From: Chloroflexota bacterium
GTDB taxonomy: Bacteria > Chloroflexota > Dehalococcoidia > Bin125
Reading direction: 5' to 3'
Assembly (NCBI GenBank): GCA_026707335.1
Contig: JAPOXB010000155.1
Coordinates: 1 to 19,563 of the forward strand
DNA: 19,563 nt
Positions 1-7,349 of this stretch are shown here, piece after piece (position 1 is the stretch's first letter; each line of letters begins with the position of its first letter). Position numbers and translations under genes: made by a program. The notes under the pieces are model-generated. The model saw nothing but the letters and a program-made list of their open reading frames with translations, did not search any database and had not been told where the DNA came from.

Positions 1-32
1 CGCTGTCGCAGGGTCTCCCAATAGTTGCTCAT
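1..32 (-). CDS. 5' end of an unidentified gene (11 codons visible)
   Basis: Only the N-terminus is inside the window: on the minus strand an ATG at 32-30 opens a frame reading MSNYWETLRQR before the edge. A purine-rich AAAGGA lies about 9 bases upstream, and a promoter-like pair lies about 70-100 bases upstream, so a real start is plausible. From memory, N-termini of the form SNYW followed by arginines are common on peptide ABC-transporter substrate-binding lipoproteins in Chloroflexota. That is only a suggestion, because no domain is visible. The gene runs in the same direction as leuB but is separated from it by about 380 bases of palindromes. Confidence 0.45.
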   Translation of the reverse strand, partial: MSNYWETLRQ

Positions 33-60
33 GGCGTCATCCTTTCCGTGGATGTGACCG

Positions 61-81
61 CCCCATCCCCCATGGATGGGG
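61..81. repeat. Hairpin in the leader of the edge gene
   Basis: CCCCATCC at 61-68 and GGATGGGG at 74-81 form a perfect 8-bp stem with a 5-base loop. It lies about 30 bases upstream of the start codon at 32, so it would sit in the 5' untranslated region of that mRNA. Its CCATCC/GGATGG core matches the tip of the palindrome at 358-389. Confidence 0.6.
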
Positions 82-102
82 TCGTGCTCCGCGAGCGCGC
101 GT

Positions 103-134
103 ATTATGACGTCTAGGGGGGGGGGCCACGTCAA
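103..134 (-). promoter_or_regulatory. Putative promoter of the edge gene with a C10 spacer tract
   Basis: On the minus strand, TTGACG (134-129) resembles a -35 box and CATAAT (108-103) a -10 box. They are separated by 20 bases, longer than the usual 16-18. The spacer contains ten consecutive C residues (G at 116-125 on the plus strand). Transcription would start near 96, leaving about 65 bases before the ATG at 32. The two boxes are good matches, but the spacing is poor at the present tract length. Confidence 0.35.
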
Positions 135-190
135 GGTTTTTGGGGAAGTTCTTTTTTTCACATTGTGGATAATCGGGATGGAGACAACGT

Positions 191-225
191 GTCCCCCCTC
201 TCTCTGAGGGAGTGGAGAGGGGGAC
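191..225. repeat. Palindrome unit A of a three-copy cluster
   Basis: GTCCCCCCTCTC (191-202) pairs with GAGAGGGGGAC (215-225), with one bulged C. It shares the CCCCCTCTC/GAGAGGGGG core with the two units downstream. An A8T3 tract follows at 230-240 on the plus strand. I see no open frame or transposase, so this looks like a REP-like palindromic element. Confidence 0.6.
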
Positions 226-287
226 GGGCAAAAAAAATTTCGCACGCGGGTGGTGGGGCGGGCGGGCGCCCGAACCTCACCCCCTAA

Positions 288-320
288 CCCCCTCTCCATT
301 GCAGAGCAATGGAGAGGGGG
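288..320. repeat. Palindrome unit B, 15-bp perfect stem
   Basis: CCCCCTCTCCATTGC (288-302) pairs perfectly with GCAATGGAGAGGGGG (306-320) across a 3-base AGA loop. It is preceded by CTCACCCCCTAAC (277-289), a lead-in I associate with dispersed palindromic repeats of several GC-rich bacteria. Lying about 90 bases beyond the leuB stop, it could also slow or end transcription of the leu operon, but no T tract adjoins it. Confidence 0.75.
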
Positions 321-357
321 GACCGGAGGGAGAGTCCCCAGCGGTCGCTTCCACGTT

Positions 358-389
358 CCCCCTCTCCATCCAGAAGGATGGAGAGGGGG
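358..389. repeat. Palindrome unit C, 14-bp perfect stem
   Basis: CCCCCTCTCCATCC (358-371) pairs perfectly with GGATGGAGAGGGGG (376-389) around a 4-base AGAA loop. The outer ten base pairs match unit B, and the tip differs on both arms so that pairing is kept. It lies 22 bases past the leuB stop on the minus strand and is the best-placed candidate for a structural terminator or mRNA 3'-end stabiliser of the operon. Confidence 0.75.
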
Positions 390-411
390 ACAGAGGGATG
401 AGGTCGGGGCG

Positions 412-1503
412 TCAGGCCAGGGCCGCGACGATCAGGTCGCCCATGGCGGCGGTGCCCTTGGGGCGGTCGTCCGGGCCGGCGAGGTCGGCCGGGCGGTGGC
501 CGGCGGCGAGCACCGCGTCGACCGCCGCTTCGATGGCGGCGGCCTCGGCCTCCAGGCCCAGGGAGAGGCGCAGCATCATCGCGCCGCTGAGGATCTGCGC
601 GATGGGGTTGGCGATGCCCTGGCCCTGGATGTCGGGCGCGGTGCCGTGGATCGGCTCGTACATGCCCAGGCCGGTGCCGTCGCGGCTGCGCGCGCCCAGG
701 CTGGCGCTGGGCAGCATGCCCATCGAGCCGGCCAGCATGGAGGCCTCGTCGCTGAGGATGTCGCCGAACAGGTTCTCCGCCACGATGACGTCGAAGTCGC
801 CGGGGCGGGAGATGAGGTGCATCGTGCAGGCGTCGACGAGCAGGTGCTCGACTTCGACGTCGGGGTAGTCGGGCGCGACCTCCAACACGACCGCGCGCCA
901 CAGGCGGGAGCTGGCCATGACGTTGGCCTTGTCGACGGAGGTCAGCTTCTTGCGCCGCGCCTGCGCCAGCTCGAAGCCGACCCGAACGATGCGCTCGATC
1001 TCGTGCTCGGCGTAGGCCAGCGTGTCGACGACGTGGCGCTCGCCGTTCTCCTCCCACTGCCGCTGCGGCTGGCCGAAGTAGATGCCGCCGGTGAGCTCGC
1101 GCAGCACGATCATGTCCACGCCGCGCACGACGTCGGGCTTGAGCGCCGTGCTGTCGACGAGGAAGTCGTACATCTTGACGGGGCGGATGTTGGCGAACAG
1201 GCCCAGCCCCTTGCGCAGGCCCAGGATGGCTTGCTCGGGGCGGACGGGCGCGCCGGGGTCGTCCCACTTCGGCCCGCCCACCGCGCCGAAGAAGACGGCG
1301 TCCTGCTCCTGACACATCTCCAGCGTCTCGTCGCGCAGGGCGACGCCGTAGGCGTCGATGCCCGCGCCGCCGACGGTGTCCTCGGTGTAGGTGAACTCGT
1401 GCCCGAAGCGCGCGCCCACGGCGTCGAGCACCTTGACGCCCTCCGCCACGACTTCGGGGCCGATGCCGTCGCCGGGCAGCAGCGCGATGTTGAAGTTGCT
1501 CAC
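412..1503 (-). CDS. leuB: 3-isopropylmalate dehydrogenase
   Basis: Oxidises and decarboxylates 3-isopropylmalate to 2-oxoisocaproate, the third leucine-specific step, in the cytoplasm with NAD+ and Mg/Mn. The 363-residue protein has the normal family length. Visible hallmarks are the N-terminal GDGIGPEVV, GAVGGPKWDDP, the substrate-binding RELTGGIYFG, the conserved lysine in SVDKANVMASS, and the metal-binding aspartates of LVDACTMHL and NLFGDILSDEASMLAGSMGMLPSA. The ATG at 1503 begins MSNFNIALLPGDG, a standard start. It is the last gene of the ilv-leu operon, 30 bases after leuD, and its stop is followed by palindromic repeats. Family and function are clear. Confidence 0.97.
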   Translation of the reverse strand: MSNFNIALLPGDGIGPEVVAEGVKVLDAVGARFGHEFTYTEDTVGGAGIDAYGVALRDETLEMCQEQDAVFFGAVGGPKWDDPGAPVRPEQAILGLRKGLGLFANIRPVKMYDFLVDSTALKPDVVRGVDMIVLRELTGGIYFGQPQRQWEENGERHVVDTLAYAEHEIERIVRVGFELAQARRKKLTSVDKANVMASSRLWRAVVLEVAPDYPDVEVEHLLVDACTMHLISRPGDFDVIVAENLFGDILSDEASMLAGSMGMLPSASLGARSRDGTGLGMYEPIHGTAPDIQGQGIANPIAQILSGAMMLRLSLGLEAEAAAIEAAVDAVLAAGHRPADLAGPDDRPKGTAAMGDLIVAALA

Positions 1504-1533
1504 GAGGGGCCTCCCGGAACGTGGGGCATGGGC

Positions 1534-2127
1534 TCAGGCGCCGGTGCGGGGCCGGAAGGCCGCGCGGCCCCGCTCGTAGGCCGCGATCGCGTCGACGTGC
1601 TGGAGGGTGATGTCGATCCCGTCGAGCCCGTTGAGCAGCGTGTGCTTGACGAAGGGGTCGATCTCGAAGCCGCGCGACCAGCCGTCCGGCGTGGAGACGG
1701 TCTGGGCCGACAGGTCGACGCGGATGGGCGCATCGGGAACCTCCATCGCCCGCGCCATCAGGTGTTCGCAGTCGGGCGGGGGCAGGGTGACGGTCAGCAG
1801 GCCCATCTTGGCGCAGTTGTTGCGGAAGATGTCGGCGAAGGAAGGGGCGATGACCACCTCGACGCCCATCTGCTGGATCGCCCAGACGGCGTGCTCGCGC
1901 GAGGAGCCGCCGCCGAAGTTGGGGCCCGCCAGCAGGATGGGCGCGCCGGCGTACTCGGGCCGGTTGACGACGAAGTCCGGATCCTTGCGCCAGCTCTCGA
2001 AGGCGAAGGGCCCGTAGCCGGTGCGCTCGATCTTCTTCAGGTGCCGGGCGGGGATGATCTGGTCGGTGTCGACGTCGGCGCGGTCGAGCGGGATGGCGTG
2101 GCCGCTGACGGTCGTGACGGGCTCCAT
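1534..2127 (-). CDS. leuD: 3-isopropylmalate dehydratase small subunit
   Basis: Supplies the swivelling domain of isopropylmalate isomerase, which with LeuC converts 2-isopropylmalate to 3-isopropylmalate. Its 197 residues match bacterial LeuD. Typical blocks are VTTVSGHAIPLDRADVDTDQ near the N-terminus, IIPARHLKKIERTGYGPFAF and GPNFGGGSSREHAVWA, the loop characteristic of aconitase swivel domains. The start at 2127 has a GGGGGA ribosome site that overlaps the stop codon of the HicB-like gene, so the two are probably translationally coupled. Unusually, leuD does not directly follow leuC: an 84-codon gene separates them. Confidence 0.96.
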   Translation of the reverse strand: MEPVTTVSGHAIPLDRADVDTDQIIPARHLKKIERTGYGPFAFESWRKDPDFVVNRPEYAGAPILLAGPNFGGGSSREHAVWAIQQMGVEVVIAPSFADIFRNNCAKMGLLTVTLPPPDCEHLMARAMEVPDAPIRVDLSAQTVSTPDGWSRGFEIDPFVKHTLLNGLDGIDITLQHVDAIAAYERGRAAFRPRTGA

Positions 2128-2136
2128 GACGTCCCC

Positions 2137-2391
2137 CTAGCTCACCGACACCAGGCCGCCGTCCCCCACACGGAGGGACCAGGTGAATGCGCTGGCGGGC
2201 TCGGGCTCCTCGCCCAGCTCCCGCTTCGTCTCGATGTAGGCGGTGATGGCGTCGGGCAACTGCGCGCGCAGTTGGTCGAGCGTCTCTCCCTGCGCGACGC
2301 AGCCCGGCAGGTCGAGGACCTCGGCCCAGTAGCCGCCCTCCTCGGCCTCGTAGACCGCGATCGTGTAGACGGGAGCCTCGGAAGCCGTCAT
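2137..2391 (-). CDS. HicB-like (UPF0150) small protein, orphan
   Basis: An 84-residue protein with the pattern of the HicB/UPF0150 partial RNase H-like fold: an N-terminal strand YTIAVYEAEEGGYWAEV, then DLPGCVAQGETLDQ, then a helix with DAITAYIETKRELGEE. In classical systems HicB neutralises the mRNase HicA. No HicA-like frame (a short double-stranded-RNA-binding-fold protein) lies beside it, and there is no C-terminal helix-turn-helix or ribbon-helix-helix extension, so direct DNA binding is not evident. It sits tightly between leuC (11-base gap) and leuD (9-base gap), so it is co-transcribed with leucine synthesis genes. Function is unknown; a stand-alone regulatory or metabolic role is as likely as antitoxin activity. 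Confidence 0.85.
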   Translation of the reverse strand: MTASEAPVYTIAVYEAEEGGYWAEVLDLPGCVAQGETLDQLRAQLPDAITAYIETKRELGEEPEPASAFTWSLRVGDGGLVSVS

Positions 2392-2402
2392 CGCAACGCC
2401 GC

Positions 2403-3809
2403 CTAGCTCCAGTCCCGCACGTCGACGAAGTGACCGGCGACGGCGGCGGCGGCGGCCATGGCGGGGCTGACGAGGTGGGTGCGTCCGCCCGGCCCTTGGC
2501 GCCCCTCGAAGTTGCGGTTGCTAGTGGAGGCGCAGCGCTCGCCGGGAGCGAGGATGTCGGGGTTCATGCCCAGGCACATGGAGCAGCCGGCCTCGCGCCA
2601 CTCGAAACCGGCGTCGCGGAAGATGTCGGCCAGGCCCTCCTGCTCGGCCTGCGCTTTGACGAGCCCCGAGCCCGGCACCACCATCGCGTTCACACCGCCC
2701 GCGACCGTTTTACCCTCGATCACCTTGGCCGCCGCGCGCAGATCCTCGATGCGGGCGTTGGTGCAGGAGCCGATGAAGACGCGGTCGAGGGGGATGTCCA
2801 CGATGGGCGTCAGCGGCTTGAGGTCCATGTAGCGCAGGGCGCGCTCGGCCGTCTCCCGCGCCGCGCGGTCCTCGATCGTCTCCGGGTCCGGCACGCGACC
2901 GCCGACGCCGACGCTCTGCGCGGGCGTCACACCCCAGGTGACGTGCGGGTCGATGGCCGACCCGTCGAGCACGACCTCGCGGTCGAAGCGGGCGCCCGAG
3001 TCGGTGGGGAGCTGTCGCCAGGACGCCAGCGCCTCGTCCCAGGCGTCGCCCGTCGGGGCGTGTGGACGGCCGCGGAGGTAGTCGAAGGTCGTCTCGTCGG
3101 GCGCGACCAGCCCGGCGCGGGCGCCGCCCTCGATGGTCATGTTGCAGACCGTCATGCGCCCTTCCATCGAGAGGTCACGGATGACGTCGCCGCGGTACTC
3201 GATCACGTGCCCCACGCCGCCGTCGACGCCGATGCGGTTGATGATCGTGAGCACCACGTCCTTGGCCGTGCAGCCCGGCGGCAGCTCGCCCGTGACCTCG
3301 ACCGACATCTGCTTGAGCGGCTTCTGCGGCAGCGTCTGGGTGGCGAGCACGTGCTCGACCTCGGAGGTGCCGATACCGAAGGCGAGGGCGCCGAACGCCC
3401 CGTGGGTCGAGGTGTGGCTGTCGCCGCAGACGATGGTCATGCCGGGCTGGGTGACGCCCTGCTCGGGCCCGATGATGTGCACGATGCCCTGGCGCGGGTC
3501 GAACGTGTCGAAGAGGGGGACGCCGAACTGCGCGCAGTTCTCGCGCAACGAGGTGACCTGCTGCTGCGAAAGCGGGTCGCCGTAGGGCTCGACCCGGTTG
3601 TCGGTGGGGACGTTGTGGTCGGGCACGGCGAGGGTCAGGTCGGGGCGGCGCACGGGCCGGCCGGCCAGGCGCAGGCCCTCGAACGCCTGCGGGCTGGTGA
3701 CCTCGTGCACGAGGTGCAGGTCCACGTAGAGCAGGTCGGGCTCGCCGGCGGCCTGCCGGACGAGGTGCTCGTCCCAGATCTTCTGCGCCAGCGTGCGAGC
3801 TTCGGTCAC
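2403..3809 (-). CDS. leuC: 3-isopropylmalate dehydratase large subunit
   Basis: Iron-sulfur catalytic subunit of isopropylmalate isomerase (with LeuD), family of aconitases. The 468-residue product begins VTEARTLAQKIWDEHLV from a GTG at 3809; an AAGGA lies about 9 bases upstream, and the open frame before this point has no Leu-pathway similarity. Signature blocks are VPDHNVPT, CGDSHTSTHGAFGALAFGIGTSEVEHVLATQ without the usual insertions, and the three [4Fe-4S] cysteines in FIGSCTNARIEDL and AGCSMCLGMNPD. Near the C-terminus NRNFEGRQGPGG binds substrate. It follows leuA by 44 bases. Identification is secure; only the exact start codon is inferred. Confidence 0.96.
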   Translation of the reverse strand: MTEARTLAQKIWDEHLVRQAAGEPDLLYVDLHLVHEVTSPQAFEGLRLAGRPVRRPDLTLAVPDHNVPTDNRVEPYGDPLSQQQVTSLRENCAQFGVPLFDTFDPRQGIVHIIGPEQGVTQPGMTIVCGDSHTSTHGAFGALAFGIGTSEVEHVLATQTLPQKPLKQMSVEVTGELPPGCTAKDVVLTIINRIGVDGGVGHVIEYRGDVIRDLSMEGRMTVCNMTIEGGARAGLVAPDETTFDYLRGRPHAPTGDAWDEALASWRQLPTDSGARFDREVVLDGSAIDPHVTWGVTPAQSVGVGGRVPDPETIEDRAARETAERALRYMDLKPLTPIVDIPLDRVFIGSCTNARIEDLRAAAKVIEGKTVAGGVNAMVVPGSGLVKAQAEQEGLADIFRDAGFEWREAGCSMCLGMNPDILAPGERCASTSNRNFEGRQGPGGRTHLVSPAMAAAAAVAGHFVDVRDWS

Positions 3810-3853
3810 GCGTCGGTCCTTTCGTCGCCCCGGGCGGCCGGGGTCGCCGCCGG

Positions 3854-5407
3854 CTAGGGCGTGCGGCGCTGCGTCACCGAGGCCGACGCGCCCACCTTGC
3901 CGGTCAGGTAGCGGTTGACGGCGTTGACGTAGGCCCGCGCGCTGGCGACCAGGATGTCCTGGTCCGAAGCGCGGCCGGTGTACGTGACGCCCTCGATCGC
4001 GATGCGGATCGTGACCTCCCCCTGGGCGTCGATGCCCTCGGTGATGGCCGTGACGGCGTACTCGGTGAGCCTGTCCTTCGTGCCGATGATGCCGCGGATC
4101 GTCTTGTAGACCGCGTCGACGGGGCCGGTGCCGGTATTGGCCGCCTCGTGGAATTCGCCGTCGGGGCTGCGCAGCTTGATGCTGGCCGTGGGCGTCGCGC
4201 CGGTGCCGGTCGTCACGTTGATCGATTCGATCCGCCAGGCCTCCTCGGCCTGCCCGATGTGGTCGGAGACGATGGCCTCCAGGTCGCGGTCGTCGACGGT
4301 GTTCTTGCGGTCGGCCAGTTCCTGGAAGCGCAGGAAGGCGCGGCTGAAGTCCTCGTCCTCCAGCGTGTAGCCGAGGTCGTGCAGGCGCGCGCGGAAGCCG
4401 GCCCGGCCGGAGAGCTTGCTGAGCACGAACTGGCTGCCCTCCTTCCAGCCGACCTCCTCGGGGTCCATGATCTCGTAGGTCTCGCGCAGCTTGATGACGC
4501 CGTCCTGGTGAATGCCCGACTGATGCCGGAAGGCGTTGAGCCCCACGATCGCCTTGTTGGGCTGCACGTGCATGCCGGCGAAGTCCTGCACCATGCGCGA
4601 GGCGGGAACCAAGTAGCGCGGGTCGATGTTGGTATCGGCGCCGAGGAAGTCGGGCCGGGTGCGGATGGCCATCACGACCTCCTCGAGCGAGGCGTTGCCG
4701 GCCCGCTCGCCGAGGCCGTTGATGGTGCACTCGATCTGGCGCGCCCCGGCCTGCACGGCAGCCAGGCTGTTGGCGCTGCTGAGGCCCAGATCGTTGTGGC
4801 AATGGACGGACACCGTCACGCGGTCCATGCCGGGGATGTTCTCCATGATCTCCTTGATGAAGGCCTCGAACTCCTCCGGGATGGCGTAGCCCACGGTGTC
4901 GGGGATGTTGATCGTCGTGGCGCCGGCCTCGACGCACTCCCTGAGCATGCGCATCACGAAGTCGCGGTCCGAGCGGGTGGCGTCCATGGGGCTGAACTCC
5001 ACGTTGTCCACGTAGCGCTTGGCCCGCGCGACCATCTCGCGCGCCTGCTCGAGGACGAACTCGCGGTCCTTGCGCAGCTGATGGGCGATGTGGATGTCGG
5101 AACTGGAGAGGAAGACGTGCAGGCGCGGGTCCTCCGCGTCCTGGATGGCGGCCCAGCCCTGGTCGACGTCGTTGGGCACGGCGCGGCAGAGCGTGGCGAT
5201 GGAGGCGCCGCGCACCTCCTTGGCGATGCGGGCGACGGCGTCGAAGTCGGCGGGCGAGGCGGCGGCGAAGCCGGCCTCGATGGTGTCGACCTGCATGCGT
5301 TCGAGCAGCTTGGCGATCTGGAGCTTCTCCTCGGCGGAGAAGCTCACGCCGGCGGCCTGCTCGCCGTCGCGCAGGGTGGTATCGAAGATCTTGATTCGGT
5401 CGGGCAT
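3854..5407 (-). CDS. leuA: 2-isopropylmalate synthase
   Basis: Condenses acetyl-CoA with 2-oxoisovalerate in the first committed leucine step. The 517 residues comprise a TIM-barrel domain beginning IKIFDTTLRDGEQ (catalytic arginine 13 and metal aspartate 14), with the HxH metal motif in SVHCHNDLGL and the loop GLGERAGNASLEE, followed by linker helices. From roughly residue 370 there is a C-terminal allosteric domain (SINVTTGTGATPTASIKL and later) that normally mediates leucine feedback inhibition. AGGAGT 8 bases before the ATG supports the start. It opens the leu half of the operon after a 223-base structured gap, so it may receive its own control in addition to that at ilvB. Confidence 0.97.
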   Translation of the reverse strand: MPDRIKIFDTTLRDGEQAAGVSFSAEEKLQIAKLLERMQVDTIEAGFAAASPADFDAVARIAKEVRGASIATLCRAVPNDVDQGWAAIQDAEDPRLHVFLSSSDIHIAHQLRKDREFVLEQAREMVARAKRYVDNVEFSPMDATRSDRDFVMRMLRECVEAGATTINIPDTVGYAIPEEFEAFIKEIMENIPGMDRVTVSVHCHNDLGLSSANSLAAVQAGARQIECTINGLGERAGNASLEEVVMAIRTRPDFLGADTNIDPRYLVPASRMVQDFAGMHVQPNKAIVGLNAFRHQSGIHQDGVIKLRETYEIMDPEEVGWKEGSQFVLSKLSGRAGFRARLHDLGYTLEDEDFSRAFLRFQELADRKNTVDDRDLEAIVSDHIGQAEEAWRIESINVTTGTGATPTASIKLRSPDGEFHEAANTGTGPVDAVYKTIRGIIGTKDRLTEYAVTAITEGIDAQGEVTIRIAIEGVTYTGRASDQDILVASARAYVNAVNRYLTGKVGASASVTQRRTP

Positions 5408-5630
5408 GGCAGCGGACTCCTGGGCTCAGGGCGGCGCGGGCGGGAGGGCGCGCGCCGCCGGGGCGGACGGCTGGATCAGCGTCGTCCCCCAAGGCTGCGG
5501 CGGGCTGAGTGGGCCCGCCGAGATGTCCCCCCCAGGATGCGGTTCCGCATAACGTCCTCAGTATGGCAGGGCCGGGGAGGCTGTGCTAGCCGCGCCGCCT
5601 GGATTTGCGCCCCGTTTGCAATCGGGGCGG
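5408..5630 (-). promoter_or_regulatory. Structured leader between ilvC and leuA
   Basis: This 223-base gap is the longest inside the operon and carries several inverted repeats. On the plus strand these are 5430-5437/5452-5459 (8 bp), 5498-5505/5513-5520 (8 bp), ATGCGG/CCGCAT at 5537-5550, and 5608-5614/5623-5629 (7 bp, directly after the ilvC stop). A 24-codon frame on the minus strand (5550-5476) starts after GAGGA with spacing 5 and is arginine-rich (MRNRILGGTSRR...), with only two leucines. None of the hairpins has a T tract. The region may hold a processing site or a leuA-specific control, but no recognised riboswitch is visible. Confidence 0.4.
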
Positions 5631-6635
<1,005 letters not shown>

Positions 6636-6761
6636 GGGGGCTCCTCTTCTGCGGCCGTCGCGCGGATCGAGGCGGCGACGGCTGTGCGCTCGGGGCAGGG
6701 CGGATGCTATACCCGCCGCTTCACCCGAGGCGAGCGGCGGGCGGGCGGGCGGGGCTCCCGG
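6636..6761 (-). promoter_or_regulatory. ilvN-ilvC gap: hairpin and possible internal promoter
   Basis: CCCGCCGCT (6712-6720) and AGCGGCGGG (6733-6741) form a perfect 9-bp stem with a 12-base loop just after the ilvN stop. On the minus strand it is followed at once by GTATAGCAT, a -10-like sequence without a convincing -35 box. The hairpin lacks a T tract, so it looks more like an mRNA processing or stability element than a terminator. Confidence 0.35.
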
Positions 6762-7349
6762 CTAGTCGCTGGCGAAGGGCAGCGCGCCCTCGGGCCGACG
6801 GCCCAGTTGCGCCCGCGCGGCCTCCGCCTCCTGCGCGTCGACGCTCACGGGCGGCGGCTTGCTCGTGCGCTGGCCGCGCACCATCGCCACGCGACCGGTG
6901 CGCACCATCTCCAGCACGCCGTAGGGCCGCAGCATGCCCTCCAGCGCCTCGACCTTCGCGCCGTCGCCCAGCACCTGCACGATGATCGACTGCGGGCCGA
7001 CGTCGACGATGTCGGCGCGGAACGCCTTGACCAGTTCGCCGACTTCCACGAGCTGCGCGGGCTGGCAGGAGACCTTGATGAGCGACATCTCCCGGTCGAT
7101 GACGGGCTGGTCGCTGATATCGACCACGGAGACGACGTCGATCAGCTTGAAGAGTTGGCGCGCCACCTGCTGGACGTTGGCGGCCCCGCCCTCGACGACG
7201 ATGGTCATGCGGCTCAGGCCGGGCTCGTCGGCCTTGCCCACGGTCAGGCTCTCGATGTTGAAGCCGCGGCGGCGGAAGAGGGACGCGACGCGGGCCAGGA
7301 CCCCCGGGCGGTCTTCGACATGCGCGACGATGGTGCTGTATTCGGACAT
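6762..7349 (-). CDS. ilvN: Acetolactate synthase regulatory (small) subunit
   Basis: Regulatory subunit that activates IlvB and usually confers feedback inhibition by valine. The 195 residues begin with an ACT domain (about residues 4-75), including IVAHVEDRPGVLARVASLF and RRGFNIESLTVG, followed by the C-terminal half (MSLIKVSCQP, FRADIVDVGPQSIIVQVLG) typical of IlvN/IlvH. The start codon shares one base with the ilvB stop (TGATG), which implies translational coupling. The last 30 or so residues are extra and low in complexity. Symbol ilvN versus ilvH is a naming choice; the function is clear. Confidence 0.95.
   Translation of the reverse strand: MSEYSTIVAHVEDRPGVLARVASLFRRRGFNIESLTVGKADEPGLSRMTIVVEGGAANVQQVARQLFKLIDVVSVVDISDQPVIDREMSLIKVSCQPAQLVEVGELVKAFRADIVDVGPQSIIVQVLGDGAKVEALEGMLRPYGVLEMVRTGRVAMVRGQRTSKPPPVSVDAQEAEAARAQLGRRPEGALPFASD

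Noticed and set aside
230..240. A8T3 tract as the T tract of a leuB terminator
   Set aside because: On the minus strand the T run is about 50 bases beyond palindrome B and has no stable stem directly upstream.
2137..2391. Complete HicAB toxin-antitoxin module
   Set aside because: No HicA-like frame is found beside the HicB-like gene; its flanks are leuC and leuD.
250..2406. Very long plus-strand open frame opposite leuB and leuD
   Set aside because: It is a shadow on the opposite strand of GC-rich genes, with Asp/Val/Gly/Arg-biased composition and no recognisable domain.
3810..5492. Extension of the leuC frame upstream through leuA
   Set aside because: The sequence before residue VTEARTL is low-complexity Arg/Gly/His and overlaps leuA in another frame; leuC begins at the GTG 3809 with its own ribosome site.
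5530..5556. GCGGAACCGC before leuA resembles part of the T-box consensus
   Set aside because: The tRNA-pairing UGG is changed to CGG, and there is too little sequence between the ilvC stop and this site for a stem I specifier region; it is better read as a simple palindrome.
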